Shown: positions 33,723 to 43,264, counted from the first letter of the stretch. The stretch: 64,000 bases of DNA from CAZHHH01 sp052400685 (GCA_052400685.1 JBQTGJ010000003.1); one strand, 5' to 3'. Numbers and translations are program-made. The notes: generated by a model not told the origin, from the sequence alone.

Positions 33723-35114
33723 ATGCAGACAAGGATAGAAAGTGATTTGCTGGGCGAGATGGAAGTCCCCGCTGACGCCTATTACGGCGTTCAAACATGC
33801 CGGGCCATTGAAAATTTCAACATCTCAACGGCCAAATTAAAACACTACCGGAGCTTTATCTGGGCATTGGGAGCTGTTAAGATGGCAGCCGCCAAAGCTA
33901 ATAACGAATTGGGGCTTTTAAACGACTCACTGACTGACGCTATTGTTACGGCATGTAAAGAAGTGATGGAAGGAAAGTTGGACGAACAGTTTCCCATCGA
34001 TATGATACAGGGCGGAGCCGGCACTTCCACCAACATGAACGCCAATGAAGTCATTGCCAATCGTGCATTGGAGCTAATGGGTTACAAACGCGGCGATTAC
34101 GACCATTGTTCACCCAATGATCATGTGAATATGTCGCAATCGACAAACGATGCCTATCCTACCTCTATTCAACTTTCATTGATGCGGTTAAATTATATTC
34201 TGATCGATCATCTCAAACTTTTGGTTGAAGCATTCAAACAAAAGGGTACTGAATTTAAAGATGTTATAAAAATGGGGCGAACGCAACTGCAGGATGCAGT
34301 CCCCATGACTCTGGGTCAGGAATTTAATGCTTTTGCCAACACGCTGGCCGAAGAAATTGACCGTCTGACACAAAATGCCAATCTTTTCAACGAAGTTAAC
34401 ATGGGAGCCACAGCCATCGGTACAGGGCTAAATGCAGCTCCAGGATACTCACAGGCTTGTGTCAGCTATTTATGCGAAATCACCGGCTATCCCATCGTGC
34501 TGGCCAGCGACCTGGTTGAAGCCACTCCCGATACCGGTGCATATGTCATCTATTCATCTGCATTAAAACGGATGGCGGTGAAAATCTCCAAAATATGTAA
34601 TGATTTAAGATTGCTATCATCGGGTCCGCGCGCCGGACTCAATGAAATCAACCTGCCGCCTATGCAACCGGGTTCATCCATCATGCCGGGGAAAGTTAAC
34701 CCGGTTATTCCTGAAGTGATGAATCAAATCTGTTTTAAGGTTATAGGAAACGACATTACCGTAACGTTCGCAGCAGAAGCCGGACAGCTACAGCTCAACG
34801 TTATGGAGCCGATATTGGCCTATAGTATTATGGAATCGATTCAATTTTTGAGACGCGGCATGGATACATTGCGACTTCGCTGTGTGGATGGCATTACCGC
34901 CAATCGTGAAGTCTGCGAAAAAATGGTTATGAACAGTATCGGAATTGTTACCGCCTTGAATCCTTACATCGGCTATAAAAACAGCACGCGCATAGCAAAA
35001 ATGGCACAAAAAACAGGACGCGGCGTTTATGAGCTGGTTCTGGCCGAAGGCTTGTTGTCAAAAGAGCAACTGACGGAAATTCTGAGTCCCCAAAACATGA
35101 TCGGGCCTCATTGA
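33723..35114 (+). CDS. aspA: Aspartate ammonia-lyase
   Basis: The 463-residue member of the fumarase/aspartase superfamily carries the signature GSSIMPGKVNP (about 317-327, containing the catalytic Ser), plus GAGTSTNMNANEV, SQSTNDAYPT and MGRTQLQDAVPM. The balance of residues and length favour aspartase (L-aspartate to fumarate plus ammonia) over class II fumarase, although this distinction is not absolute by eye. In anaerobic or facultative Bacteroidota aspartase feeds fumarate to fumarate respiration. Probably monocistronic with its own TAATTTTG promoter. Confidence 0.88.
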   Translation: MQTRIESDLLGEMEVPADAYYGVQTCRAIENFNISTAKLKHYRSFIWALGAVKMAAAKANNELGLLNDSLTDAIVTACKEVMEGKLDEQFPIDMIQGGAGTSTNMNANEVIANRALELMGYKRGDYDHCSPNDHVNMSQSTNDAYPTSIQLSLMRLNYILIDHLKLLVEAFKQKGTEFKDVIKMGRTQLQDAVPMTLGQEFNAFANTLAEEIDRLTQNANLFNEVNMGATAIGTGLNAAPGYSQACVSYLCEITGYPIVLASDLVEATPDTGAYVIYSSALKRMAVKISKICNDLRLLSSGPRAGLNEINLPPMQPGSSIMPGKVNPVIPEVMNQICFKVIGNDITVTFAAEAGQLQLNVMEPILAYSIMESIQFLRRGMDTLRLRCVDGITANREVCEKMVMNSIGIVTALNPYIGYKNSTRIAKMAQKTGRGVYELVLAEGLLSKEQLTEILSPQNMIGPH

Positions 35115-35552
35115 TAGCGTCACGCATGCGATCTCAGCCTGATATTCCTTTTCCGGATGTAACATTTTATATACTTTTGGCCGGCTGATTGGCTTTTTTA
35201 AGCATAAAATATTATTTGTGGTGACTAAAAATCATTACTACAATAGGTACTGACAACAATAATGGCAAATTAATTGTTAGATAATGCTGGCAAGAAAAAT
35301 CTATTTATCTCGTTCTTATTGCTTTCAGAATGGTCAACGACACAAATAAAATCACTCTTTTAAGCTTCGGAACGAAAAGGCCTGGATAAAAATATGAATA
35401 TCTTTAGATATTAGGCATATAAGTTCCATACGGCCTATAAAAATTGGCACGTACAAAAGCCCAAAAATGGAGCTTTCTTATCTGCTACAAAGTTTTAGGG
35501 CAAGCACCATCTAAATAAAATATTTCAGGGGAAACTTAAAAATTTAATAATT
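35115..35552. other. Gene-free stretch between aspA and the C69 peptidase
   Basis: There is no coding frame. Scattered pieces (AGAATGGTCAACGACACAAATAAAATC near 35333) resemble very degenerate type 2 repeats. No terminator or promoter I trust was seen. Confidence 0.35.
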
Positions 35553-37217
35553 ATGATGATGAAAAAAGCCGCGGTATTTGCGGGCCTGTTAATGTTGATG
35601 ACAAGCGGGATGACTAAAACAAGTGCCTGCACCAATATATTAGTAACCAAAGGGGCTTCGGTTGATGGATCCACCTTTATTTCGTATGCCGCCGACTCAC
35701 ATGATTTGTATGGCGAGTTGTATTACTGGCCCGCACAAACATGGGACAAAGACGCAATGCTGAAGGTGTATGAATGGGATACCGGAAAATATTTGGGCGA
35801 AATACCCCAGGCAGAACAAACCTATCAGGTTATTGGTAATATGAACGAACACCAGGTATCCATTGGAGAAACCACCTATGGCGGACGTCCCGAGTTGGTT
35901 GACACCACTGGTCTAATTGACTATGGAAGTTTAATGTACATTGCGCTGCAACGATCAAAAACAGCTCGTGAAGCCATCGAAATAATGACCGATTTGGTGG
36001 ATAAATACGGTTATTACAGTTCCGGAGAATCGTTTTCGATTGCCGATCCCAATGAAGTCTGGATAATGGAGATGATTGGCAAAGGCAACCGTGACAAAGG
36101 AGCCGTATGGGTGGCTGTGCGTATTCCCGATGGCTACATATCGGCTCATGCCAACCAGTCGCGTATCACCACCTTCGATTTATCAGATAAAGACAATGTC
36201 ATCTATTCTAAAGATGTTATTTCCTTTGCACGGGAAATGGGCTATTTCAATGGTAAAAACAAAGACTTCAGTTTTGCCGATGCCTACGCACCATTAGATT
36301 TTGAAGCCGTTCGTTTTTGTGAAGCGCGTGTGTGGAGCGCATTTAGACATGTCAACAAAGAGATGGATAAATACACCGACTTTGTAGAAGGCAAATCAAC
36401 TGATAGAATGCCACTGTACATCAAGCCGGATAAAAAAGTTTCGGTACGCGACGTACAGAATATCATGCGCGATCATTTCGAAGGCACCCCTCTTGATATG
36501 ACCAAAGATGCCGGCGCCGGCGCATATAGCTTGCCATACCGATGGCGTCCGCTAACCTGGGAAGTGGATGGCAAAGAATATTTTAACGAACGGGCCATCG
36601 CCACCCAACAAACGGGATTTTCGTTTGTAGCTCAAATGAGAAGCGGGTATCACGATGCCATTGGGGGAATTCTTTGGTTTGGTGTCGACGATGCCAACAC
36701 AACGGTATACGTCCCAATGTACATGGGAATGAACAGCGTGCCCTACAATTATAAAGTGGGTAACGGTAGTATGATTGACTTTACCTGGAACAGTGCTTTT
36801 TGGGTGTTTACCTGGGTTTCTAATCAATCTTATACCCGTTACGATTTGATGATTAACGATGTTCGTAAAACACAAAAACGTTTGGAAGACCAGTTTGAGG
36901 CTTATGGTGCTGTAATTGATCAGACAGCCGAAGCGTTGTATGACAAAGATCCGGCACTCGCACGGCAATTCCTTACTGAATACAGCCACACACAAGCCCG
37001 GACAACAGTTGAGGAATGGAAAAAATTGGGCGCATTTTTAATGGTAAAATATCAGGACGGAAACTTGCATCCCGAAAAAGATGGTGTATTTCTGCGTAAC
37101 GAATATGGCAGACCGGCACATGCTCAGTTTCCTGGATACAGCGAAAATTTCTATCGTAAAATAGTGGAAGAAACGGGTGATAAATTTGAAATGAAAAAAT
37201 TGCCAAACGAAGAATAA
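35553..37217 (+). CDS. Secreted C69-family dipeptidase (PepD-like)
   Basis: The 554-residue protein is an N-terminal nucleophile hydrolase of peptidase family C69. A signal segment (residues about 4-25) ends at the processed nucleophile, Cys26 in SACTNILVTKGAS. Conserved blocks follow: DGSTFISYAADSH, VSIGETTYGG, AREAIEIM, GESFSIADPNEVWIMEMIG and SAHANQSRI. These enzymes cleave dipeptides with broad specificity. The presence of Cys immediately after the signal means processing by signal peptidase would itself expose the catalytic residue, as seen in Bacteroidota members. A strong terminator follows. Confidence 0.92.
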   Translation: MMMKKAAVFAGLLMLMTSGMTKTSACTNILVTKGASVDGSTFISYAADSHDLYGELYYWPAQTWDKDAMLKVYEWDTGKYLGEIPQAEQTYQVIGNMNEHQVSIGETTYGGRPELVDTTGLIDYGSLMYIALQRSKTAREAIEIMTDLVDKYGYYSSGESFSIADPNEVWIMEMIGKGNRDKGAVWVAVRIPDGYISAHANQSRITTFDLSDKDNVIYSKDVISFAREMGYFNGKNKDFSFADAYAPLDFEAVRFCEARVWSAFRHVNKEMDKYTDFVEGKSTDRMPLYIKPDKKVSVRDVQNIMRDHFEGTPLDMTKDAGAGAYSLPYRWRPLTWEVDGKEYFNERAIATQQTGFSFVAQMRSGYHDAIGGILWFGVDDANTTVYVPMYMGMNSVPYNYKVGNGSMIDFTWNSAFWVFTWVSNQSYTRYDLMINDVRKTQKRLEDQFEAYGAVIDQTAEALYDKDPALARQFLTEYSHTQARTTVEEWKKLGAFLMVKYQDGNLHPEKDGVFLRNEYGRPAHAQFPGYSENFYRKIVEETGDKFEMKKLPNEE

Positions 37218-37276
37218 CGACAGAGAACCTTTAAGCGTTCTTATTTGTCGCCAAATATTTCGGGCAAGCAATACTT

Positions 37277-37309
37277 ACAAGAGGGATGATAACATCCCTC
37301 TTGTTTTTT
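37277..37309 (+). terminator. Rho-independent terminator after the C69 peptidase
   Basis: It has a perfect 12-bp stem, ACAAGAGGGATG / CATCCCTCTTGT, a 4-nt loop ATAA and a run of six T. It is one of the clearest terminators in the window. Confidence 0.92.
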
Positions 37310-37618
37310 GCCGTCAGATAAAAACTCTCTGAATCGTCTTCCCAGATATTTGACAAAAGAATTCTGCGTTTTAATATCCGGATAACCCGAAACGAAACAT
37401 AAAAACATCGCGCCACTCATAATCATCCAACCATATTAACGCCCCCGTACAGTTTTTTGCAGTCTTTTCAACCTGCTTAAGCACTTTAACAGGGCCTTTT
37501 ACGACAGGAAACATTCGCTTTTTGGGACTTTAAAATTTAAATATGTTTACTATGGTAAATAACCATTTATGGGACAAACATACCGCAGAGTTTAAATTTT
37601 TCTTGCAAGCACAACTTA

Positions 37619-37761
37619 ATGCCTGTCCATAAATTTAACTGATTGAAATAGAACGTTCAAATACAAGGCTTGCGAAGTCATCAAAATTAAGGCGTTTGCT
37701 TTTCGTTAATGACTGTTTTATGGCAATCATAACGAAGTAGTTGACTTTATAAACAAGCACA
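37619..37761 (-). repeat. MITE-like element, short form, copy f
   Basis: The ends are TGCCTGTCCATAAA at the left and TTTATAAACAAGCAC at the right. The internal junction is the short form (AAGGCGTTTGCTTTTCG). Upstream, about 37520-37618, lies a weakly similar type 2 stretch. Confidence 0.7.
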
Positions 37762-37965
37762 ACTTAGCTATTTCAATCTTTAATCAGTTTCGTTTGACCT
37801 GCAATTTTACAACACATAGTTACCTCACAACCTTTTCAAACCACTATCTTTAAAGCCGAAAACGTGTACAAAAACCATTTAAACATTGTTTTTCAAATGC
37901 ATAAAAGAATGTTTAAATAAAACTTATAAGAAATTGATTTTAATACATCACTCACAATCAAACGA

Positions 37966-38124
37966 ATGGAGAATGTTTTTACCCTTAATACTCAACTTCG
38001 CGATCAACAAAACGGTCTAAAAAGAGGTAGAATTAATAGGCTCAAGGATTTAAGCACGGTCAAAAAAATTGATTTACCCAAAGGCGTAACAACCATCAAA
38101 AAGACAACGCGAATTTCCATCTGA
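37966..38124 (+). CDS. Small basic hypothetical protein upstream of thiL
   Basis: The 52-codon frame begins MENVFTLNTQLRDQQNGLKR and ends TRISI. It is rich in Lys and Arg with no membrane segment. It stops 24 bp before the thiL ATG on the same strand, a spacing typical of an operon, and the codon pattern resembles neighbouring genes. I do not recognise it. It could be a real small protein or a chance frame in the leader of thiL. Confidence 0.4.
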   Translation: MENVFTLNTQLRDQQNGLKRGRINRLKDLSTVKKIDLPKGVTTIKKTTRISI

Positions 38125-38147
38125 AGACAATAAAACGATATACGGAG

Positions 38148-39146
38148 ATGAAACTATCAGAGATAGGTGAATTTGGCTTTATAGAGCGTTTCACGCCACA
38201 TTTCAATAATTTGTTAACGCCGGGCACTAAAGGAATAGGCGATGATTGTGCCATATTGCCCATGAATGAATCCGAAGAAATGATTATTACAACCGACATG
38301 TTGGTTGAAGATATTCATTTTCTACGCAATAAAATTTCAGCACAGGATTTAGGTCATAAATCGTTGGCCGTTAATTTAAGCGATATTGCAGCCATGGGTG
38401 GTCGTCCGGTTGGCTCATTCCTGTCGATAGCCATTCCCAAAAACATTGAAGTAGAATATCTCGACGCGCTGATGAACGGGTATTACCAACTGAGTCAAAT
38501 ATTTCGCGTTCCACTGTTAGGTGGCGATACCACCCGTTCCATTGATAAATTAACGCTTAATATTACCGTCATTGGACAGGTAAAAAAAGGCCATGCACGA
38601 TTACGAAGCATGGCTCAGACCAACGATATTATAGCGGTAAGCGGACCTCTGGGCGATTCGGCGGCTGGTCTCCATGCTATCTTAAATAATTATCCTGACG
38701 ATAAACTGACATCTTCTTTAATTAAAAGTCACAATCATCCAATGCCCCATGTTAACGAAGGCCTGTGGCTGGCACAGCAAGCGGGGGTCAACGCAATGAT
38801 GGATGTATCGGACGGTATAGCTTCCGACCTCAAACATATTCTTAATGCATCCGATAAAGGGGCCGTTATAGAGTTATCTGATTTACCGGTTTCACCTCAG
38901 ATGAAACAATTTTCTCAAAAATATGGTCACAACACCTACGAATTGGCCACTTCAGGTGGAGAAGACTATTGCTTACTCCTGACGATTGACAATAAAATGG
39001 CTGAAAAAATAATACAGGAATTTCAACAACAATTTGGTCATGAACTAAAATCTATTGGTCAAATTAACCGGGAAAAAGGGCTTCGCTATGAATTGAACGG
39101 AAAATCGATTGAAAATTTAAAAAATGGATTTAACCATTTCATTTAA
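38148..39146 (+). CDS. thiL: Thiamine-monophosphate kinase
   Basis: The 332-residue ThiL phosphorylates thiamine monophosphate to the active cofactor thiamine diphosphate. The family motifs are visible: GIGDDCAILP near the N-terminus, TTDMLVEDIHF, the metal-binding VNLSDIAAMGG, LLGGDTTRS, MMDVSDGIASDLKHI, and the C-terminal ATSGGEDYCLL. The length fits. The other thiamine genes are not nearby, as is common. Confidence 0.95.
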   Translation: MKLSEIGEFGFIERFTPHFNNLLTPGTKGIGDDCAILPMNESEEMIITTDMLVEDIHFLRNKISAQDLGHKSLAVNLSDIAAMGGRPVGSFLSIAIPKNIEVEYLDALMNGYYQLSQIFRVPLLGGDTTRSIDKLTLNITVIGQVKKGHARLRSMAQTNDIIAVSGPLGDSAAGLHAILNNYPDDKLTSSLIKSHNHPMPHVNEGLWLAQQAGVNAMMDVSDGIASDLKHILNASDKGAVIELSDLPVSPQMKQFSQKYGHNTYELATSGGEDYCLLLTIDNKMAEKIIQEFQQQFGHELKSIGQINREKGLRYELNGKSIENLKNGFNHFI

Positions 39147-39470
39147 CCGTCGCTTTCGCCTCGATAAATTCTTTTACTTTAAACGTATACCATTGAGCGA
39201 TGTATGCGTTGTAAAATCGACTATAATCCTTTATAAAAAAGTAACTCCTACACATAAATCCGCATTTTTATCAGCTCTGTATTGTTACTGTCACTAAAAT
39301 AACAATGCGTCTATCAAAATTAGGAAACTCGCTTCAGTTCGTAGTCTCTTTGCTGAATTTTTCACGGCAATACCAGAACAAATAATATCGGGATAAGATA
39401 ATTCATATTATATTTGAATGTCACAATTGATTGATAAGTTTATCCAATACCTATTATCAACAACGATAGA
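39147..39470. other. Gene-free stretch downstream of thiL
   Basis: No frame, terminator or strong repeat was recognised. The stretch is AT-rich with faint resemblance to type 2 repeats (GCTCTGTATTGTTACTGTC). Confidence 0.3.
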
Positions 39471-39471
39471 T

Positions 39472-39614
39472 AGTGCCTGTCCATAAACTAAGTGTTTGAA
39501 AAATAAAGTTTAAATACAAGGGTTGCGAAGTCAGAAAAATCAAGGCGTTTACTTTTGTAAATGGCTGTTTTTATAACAAGCATAACGAAGTAGTTGACTT
39601 TAGAGACAAACAAC
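39472..39614 (-). repeat. MITE-like element, short form, copy g
   Basis: The left end is AGTGCCTGTCCATAAA and the right end is eroded (GACTTTAGAGACAAAC). It contains the short-form junction (CAAGGCGTTTACTTTTG) and TTTTTATAACAAGCATAACG. It lies 47 bp upstream of the tandem hairpin leaders. Confidence 0.7.
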
Positions 39615-39660
39615 AGATAGAGGTTTGGGTTTTCTTGCTGAGACTAATTAAAATGAAGAT

Positions 39661-39749
39661 ATGAAACGACCATGATAAAGGATTTTTCACACAGGGGGAT
39701 GATTATTTTCATGGGAGTTCCATCTGGCAAAAACAAACAAAATATAAAC
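39661..39749 (+). promoter_or_regulatory. Hairpin leader module copy L2
   Basis: The 89-nt unit starts ATGAAACGACCATGATAAAG and ends ACAAAATATAAAC, joined directly to copy L3. The leader frame is cut to MKRP by an early TGA. The loop core (TTTCACACAGGGGGATGATTA) and GAGTTCCAT are kept. CATGATAAA can pair with TTTTCATG. Confidence 0.7.
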
Positions 39750-39838
39750 ATGAAACGAGCCATGAGAGGGAACTCTCACACAGAAGTATGATTATTCTGG
39801 CGAGTTCCATATGACCTTAAAAAACAAATTATAAACAT
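39750..39838 (+). promoter_or_regulatory. Hairpin leader module copy L3 (upstream of the VOC gene)
   Basis: The 89-nt unit has a 13-codon frame, MKRAMRGNSHTEV (39750-39791). GGAACTC pairs perfectly with GAGTTCC around a loop containing CACACAGAAGTATGATTAT. It ends ATTATAAACAT, with the VOC gene ATGAAA immediately after, exactly where a further module would start. Confidence 0.8.
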
Positions 39839-40222
39839 ATGAAAATAGAACATTTTGCTCTTAATGTAGAAGCCCCCGTTGCAATGGCTCAATGGTATAA
39901 AAAACATCTCGAACTCAAAATTTTAAAACAACAGGAGAAGCCTCCTTTTACAACTTTTCTGACAGATGACAGTGGTAGAGTTATGGTCGAAATTTATAAA
40001 AATCCCGCAGATGAGATACCCTCATACCGAAAAATGAATCCGTTAATTTTACATCTTGCTTTTGTTTCAGAATCGCCGGAGTCAGATAAAAACAAATTGC
40101 TTGAAGCCGGAGCGACGCTCGAATCCGAAGATTATCTGGATGATGGTTCTCACTTAGTAATGATGCGTGACCCCTGGGGTCTGGCTATACAACTGTGTAA
40201 AAGAGGTATTCCCATGCTTTAA
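39839..40222 (+). CDS. VOC-fold (glyoxalase/bleomycin-resistance-like) protein
   Basis: The 127-residue single VOC domain has paired beta-alpha-beta-beta-beta units. Candidate metal ligands are His5, Glu51 and His72. The usual fourth Glu in the DPxGxxIEL motif is Gln118 (DPWGLAIQL), so the metal site may be altered. VOC proteins include lactoylglutathione lyases, dioxygenases and antibiotic-binding proteins, and the substrate here is unknown. Its start codon follows two tandem hairpin leader modules without a gap, so the leader is likely to control its translation. Confidence 0.83.
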   Translation: MKIEHFALNVEAPVAMAQWYKKHLELKILKQQEKPPFTTFLTDDSGRVMVEIYKNPADEIPSYRKMNPLILHLAFVSESPESDKNKLLEAGATLESEDYLDDGSHLVMMRDPWGLAIQLCKRGIPML

Positions 40223-40487
40223 AAAACTAAATATTAAGACACAAACATAATGAATCATTTAAACCGATACAGTGATGCGCTAATCATTATTTAAAAAGTC
40301 ATTTAATCTTATACCCACCCATTTCTTAACTCCCCAATTTTAATGGTAGGAAAGATCTGTTTTATTGCATAATAAAATGCCGAAAACTGACCATCTCCTT
40401 TTTTCCTATCTTTAGGGCTGTGTATGCCAGCTGGGATGCTCAAAAAAATCGATCAATTACATTTGAAAAATTTTAAATACGCAATAA

Positions 40488-41078
40488 ATGACACTGAAAG
40501 ATACCATTATTGAAATACTGGATCAGTCGCTGTTCAGATGGCTCGTAAAATTTATATATCCAAAGTATCAAAGACCCCGAAAGGGCTATATGAGACATTA
40601 TAAAGTTCTGTGGCAATATTTTTTTATGCAAAAAATTATGGGTTTTAATCGTCCGGTGCCCTGGCCGGTTGATTTCCGTAGTAAAATAAAAGGATGGCAA
40701 TTTATTGAAAAAGGAATTATGTGCGACCCAGGTGATAACCCGGGTTTATATATCAATGCCTATGGTGGTTTAAAAATGGGCGACAACGTCAGTATAGGGG
40801 CCAACACGATTATAGTAACCACCAATCACAACAAATACGATCACAGAAAGCAAAGTTTAAAAAAGGGAATCACCATTGGAAATAATGTATGGATTGGTGC
40901 CAACTGCGTAATACTTGCCGGGACCATTATTGGTAATGAAGTAACCATAGGAGCGGGCTGTGTTATTTCCGGCAAAATACCTTCTAAATCGACTGTGGTA
41001 AGAGGCAATAATCACATTCAAATTATACCCAAGGAAAAAGACTATGAATGGGATATCTACCAGGAGACATTAACCTGA
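40488..41078 (+). CDS. Hexapeptide-repeat (LbH) acyltransferase
   Basis: The 196-residue protein has an N-terminal basic helical part (about 1-65). A left-handed beta-helix follows (about 85-165), with hexads such as LKMGDNVSIGANTIIV and ITIGNNVWIGANCVILAGTIIGNEVTIGAGCVISG and the catalytic His in TTNHNKYD. It resembles CatB/maltose O-acetyltransferase type enzymes, which acetylate sugars or cell-surface glycans with acetyl-CoA. The substrate is unknown. Only four bases separate it from the convergent CLC gene. Confidence 0.85.
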   Translation: MTLKDTIIEILDQSLFRWLVKFIYPKYQRPRKGYMRHYKVLWQYFFMQKIMGFNRPVPWPVDFRSKIKGWQFIEKGIMCDPGDNPGLYINAYGGLKMGDNVSIGANTIIVTTNHNKYDHRKQSLKKGITIGNNVWIGANCVILAGTIIGNEVTIGAGCVISGKIPSKSTVVRGNNHIQIIPKEKDYEWDIYQETLT

Positions 41079-41082
41079 GCAT

Positions 41083-42366
41083 TTAAACTTCGTCCAGAGT
41101 TTTTCCCCGTTGCCTGCCTAGTATTATATGTTTGGGGTTTCCAATAATCTGACTGCCATAAATACCCGTGTGACCCGAAAAAAGATAAGCCAGCACCACG
41201 GCGATGGCAATAAACACACCACTCTCCATACCAAACAACTCTAGTCCCATGAAGATACAGGCCAATGGGGTATTGGTAGCGCCTGCAAATACTGCCACAA
41301 AACCCATTCCGGCCAATACTGCCATTGGCAACGGCATAAACCAGGCCAGCAGATTGCCCAATGTGGCACCAATGAAAAACAATGGCGTGACCTCTCCCCC
41401 TTTAAATCCGGCACCTAACGTAAAAGTGGTCAGCAGTATTTTAATGGCAAAATCATAAAACGGGACGCCTTGCGAAAAGGCTTCTTCAATCACCGGAACG
41501 CCCAAACCAATATAGCGGGTCGTGCCCATGAGCCAAACAACCAACGCAATAATGACGCCCCCTACCACAGGCCTTAACGGCGGCCAGCTTATTAATTTTT
41601 TAAACCAGGAAGCCCAAAAACGGGCAAAATATGAAAAAGAACGTGCCCCAAAGCCGAAAACAATGCCGGCAATTATAGCTAGAATTACATTTTGCAGGCT
41701 AACCTCCGGCACAACAGGGATATGATACAAGGTATGATGAATACCCCATAAACGGCACGTTTGATTGGCAATAACTGCCGAAAGAAACGCCGCCAGAATA
41801 CCTTCGTAACGTACCCGTCCCACAACAAACACTTCCAGCGCAAAAACGGCTCCCGCAAGTGGGGTTCCAAAAACCGAAGCAAAACCGGCACTCACCCCCG
41901 CCGAGAGTAATATCTTACGATCGCGGGGCCGCAATTTAAAAATGCGGGTAAACTGGTCGGCAATGGCACCGCCCATCTGTATGGCAGTACCTTCACGCCC
42001 GGCAGAACCACCAAAAAAATGTGTGGCCACAGTGCCAAACAATACCAGTGGCACCATCCGCAATGGAATAACTTTTTTGGGGGAATGAAACTCTTCCAAT
42101 AACTGATTATTACCTTTCACCACACTTTCACCCCAATAATAATATGACAAACCGATGATCAATCCCCCCAAAGGCAGCAAGGCTATGATCCACACATGAC
42201 TTTCGCGCCAGTCGGTCGCCCAATGAAGTGACCAAAGAAAAAACGCCGAAGCTGAACCTGCTAACAAGCCGATTAATAAACTTATCAATAACCATTTCAG
42301 CATATGCCAAAAAAGCGTCGTTACCGAAGCCGGAATCCACTGTTTTTCTTTTTTTGGTTGATTCAT
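41083..42366 (-). CDS. CLC-family anion transporter, probably CLC-F type fluoride/proton antiporter
   Basis: The protein has 427 residues from the ATG at 42364-42366. The frame extends to 42426, but a -7 element (42394-42401) lies between, so the later start is preferred. About ten hydrophobic helices are present. The anion-site motifs are KGNNQLLEEFHSP (about 84-96), GSAGREGTAIQMGG with gating Glu125, GAGFKGGEVTPLF and GATNTPLACIFMGLELF. GNNxxLEE in place of the GSGIP loop and GREGT in place of GREGP are, to my knowledge, marks of the CLC-F subfamily, which exports toxic fluoride. No fluoride riboswitch consensus was found upstream. Confidence 0.85.
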   Translation of the reverse strand: MNQPKKEKQWIPASVTTLFWHMLKWLLISLLIGLLAGSASAFFLWSLHWATDWRESHVWIIALLPLGGLIIGLSYYYWGESVVKGNNQLLEEFHSPKKVIPLRMVPLVLFGTVATHFFGGSAGREGTAIQMGGAIADQFTRIFKLRPRDRKILLSAGVSAGFASVFGTPLAGAVFALEVFVVGRVRYEGILAAFLSAVIANQTCRLWGIHHTLYHIPVVPEVSLQNVILAIIAGIVFGFGARSFSYFARFWASWFKKLISWPPLRPVVGGVIIALVVWLMGTTRYIGLGVPVIEEAFSQGVPFYDFAIKILLTTFTLGAGFKGGEVTPLFFIGATLGNLLAWFMPLPMAVLAGMGFVAVFAGATNTPLACIFMGLELFGMESGVFIAIAVVLAYLFSGHTGIYGSQIIGNPKHIILGRQRGKTLDEV

Positions 42367-42393
42367 ATCACCCTGCTTATTCAAAAATAACTG

Positions 42394-42401
42394 CAAAAGT
42401 A
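42394..42401 (-). promoter_or_regulatory. -7 promoter element of the CLC gene
   Basis: The minus strand reads TACTTTTG, matching TAnnTTTG, 27 nt before the preferred ATG and downstream of the alternative upstream start. Confidence 0.45.
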
Positions 42402-42650
42402 AGGATTTGCACCAAACTGGCAGCATTAAAAATTAATAAACATACCAAACCAACAGTCAGTGTTGCGTTACATCAGTCCCAGACTAATTCCCCGCCGGCC
42501 CTCTGTTTTAACAAATAGTTTTCACAATTCTTTAAATACGAATAATGGTTGACCGGCAAAAACTACCAAACTTCATCATTTTTTGATACTTTTACGCTTT
42601 CGTAAAAACAGTAGTTATTTCGTTCAATTAATTGTAATACGTGCAAAAAA

Positions 42651-43196
42651 ATGGCGCATAACACCGACCAGCAATTTGAACATGTGATCAAAGTATGTCG
42701 TGAAGTATTTGAAAAAAAAATGACCGACTATGGTACCGCATGGCGTATCCTGCGCCCGGAGTCCGTTACCGATCAAATATTTATAAAAGCACAGCGTATC
42801 CGCAGCCTGCAAGTCAAAGGCATCTCAAAAGTGGATGAAGGTATCCGCCCCGAATTTATAGGCATTGTAAACTATGCTGCCATGGCACTTATCCAGTTGG
42901 ATCTGGGCGTTAGCGACAACCCGGTTATGCCACACGACGAGGCCCTCGATCGCTACCTGAAAGCCATTGATGAGTCCAAATCACTCATGGAAAATAAAAA
43001 TCACGATTACGACGAGGCATGGCGCAGCATGCGCATCAGTTCGCTTAGCGATCTCATACTAATGAAATTGTTCCGTATTAAAGAAATTGAAGACCACAAA
43101 GGAAAGACAATTGTTTCAGAAGGCGTTGAGGCCAATTATATGGACATCATTAACTATGCTGTCTTTGCGCTGATTAAAATCGATTTCTCTGAATAA
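42651..43196 (+). CDS. DUF1599 protein (duplicated domain)
   Basis: The 181-residue protein is made of two similar halves. Each has a conserved core: KKMTDYGTAWRILRPESVTDQIFIKAQRIRSLQ in the first and NKNHDYDEAWRSMRISSLSDLILMKLFRIKEIE in the second. A segment VNYAAMALIQLDLG / INYAVFALIKIDFS follows each. This is DUF1599, an all-helical family related by context to nucleotide pyrophosphohydrolase folds, with unknown activity. It opens a block with the BT_3928-like gene and tpiA, an order I recall from Bacteroides genomes, so a conserved functional link is likely but undefined. Confidence 0.88.
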   Translation: MAHNTDQQFEHVIKVCREVFEKKMTDYGTAWRILRPESVTDQIFIKAQRIRSLQVKGISKVDEGIRPEFIGIVNYAAMALIQLDLGVSDNPVMPHDEALDRYLKAIDESKSLMENKNHDYDEAWRSMRISSLSDLILMKLFRIKEIEDHKGKTIVSEGVEANYMDIINYAVFALIKIDFSE

Positions 43197-43264
43197 ACAA
43201 CATAATAAAACAGGACTTATTACTACATAACGGTAAATGAAAATGTATTAATTAAAAAAATAAA

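Noticed and set aside
42367..42650. Fluoride riboswitch upstream of the CLC gene
   Set aside because: The conserved fluoride aptamer core was not found on the minus strand; only a -7 element is visible.
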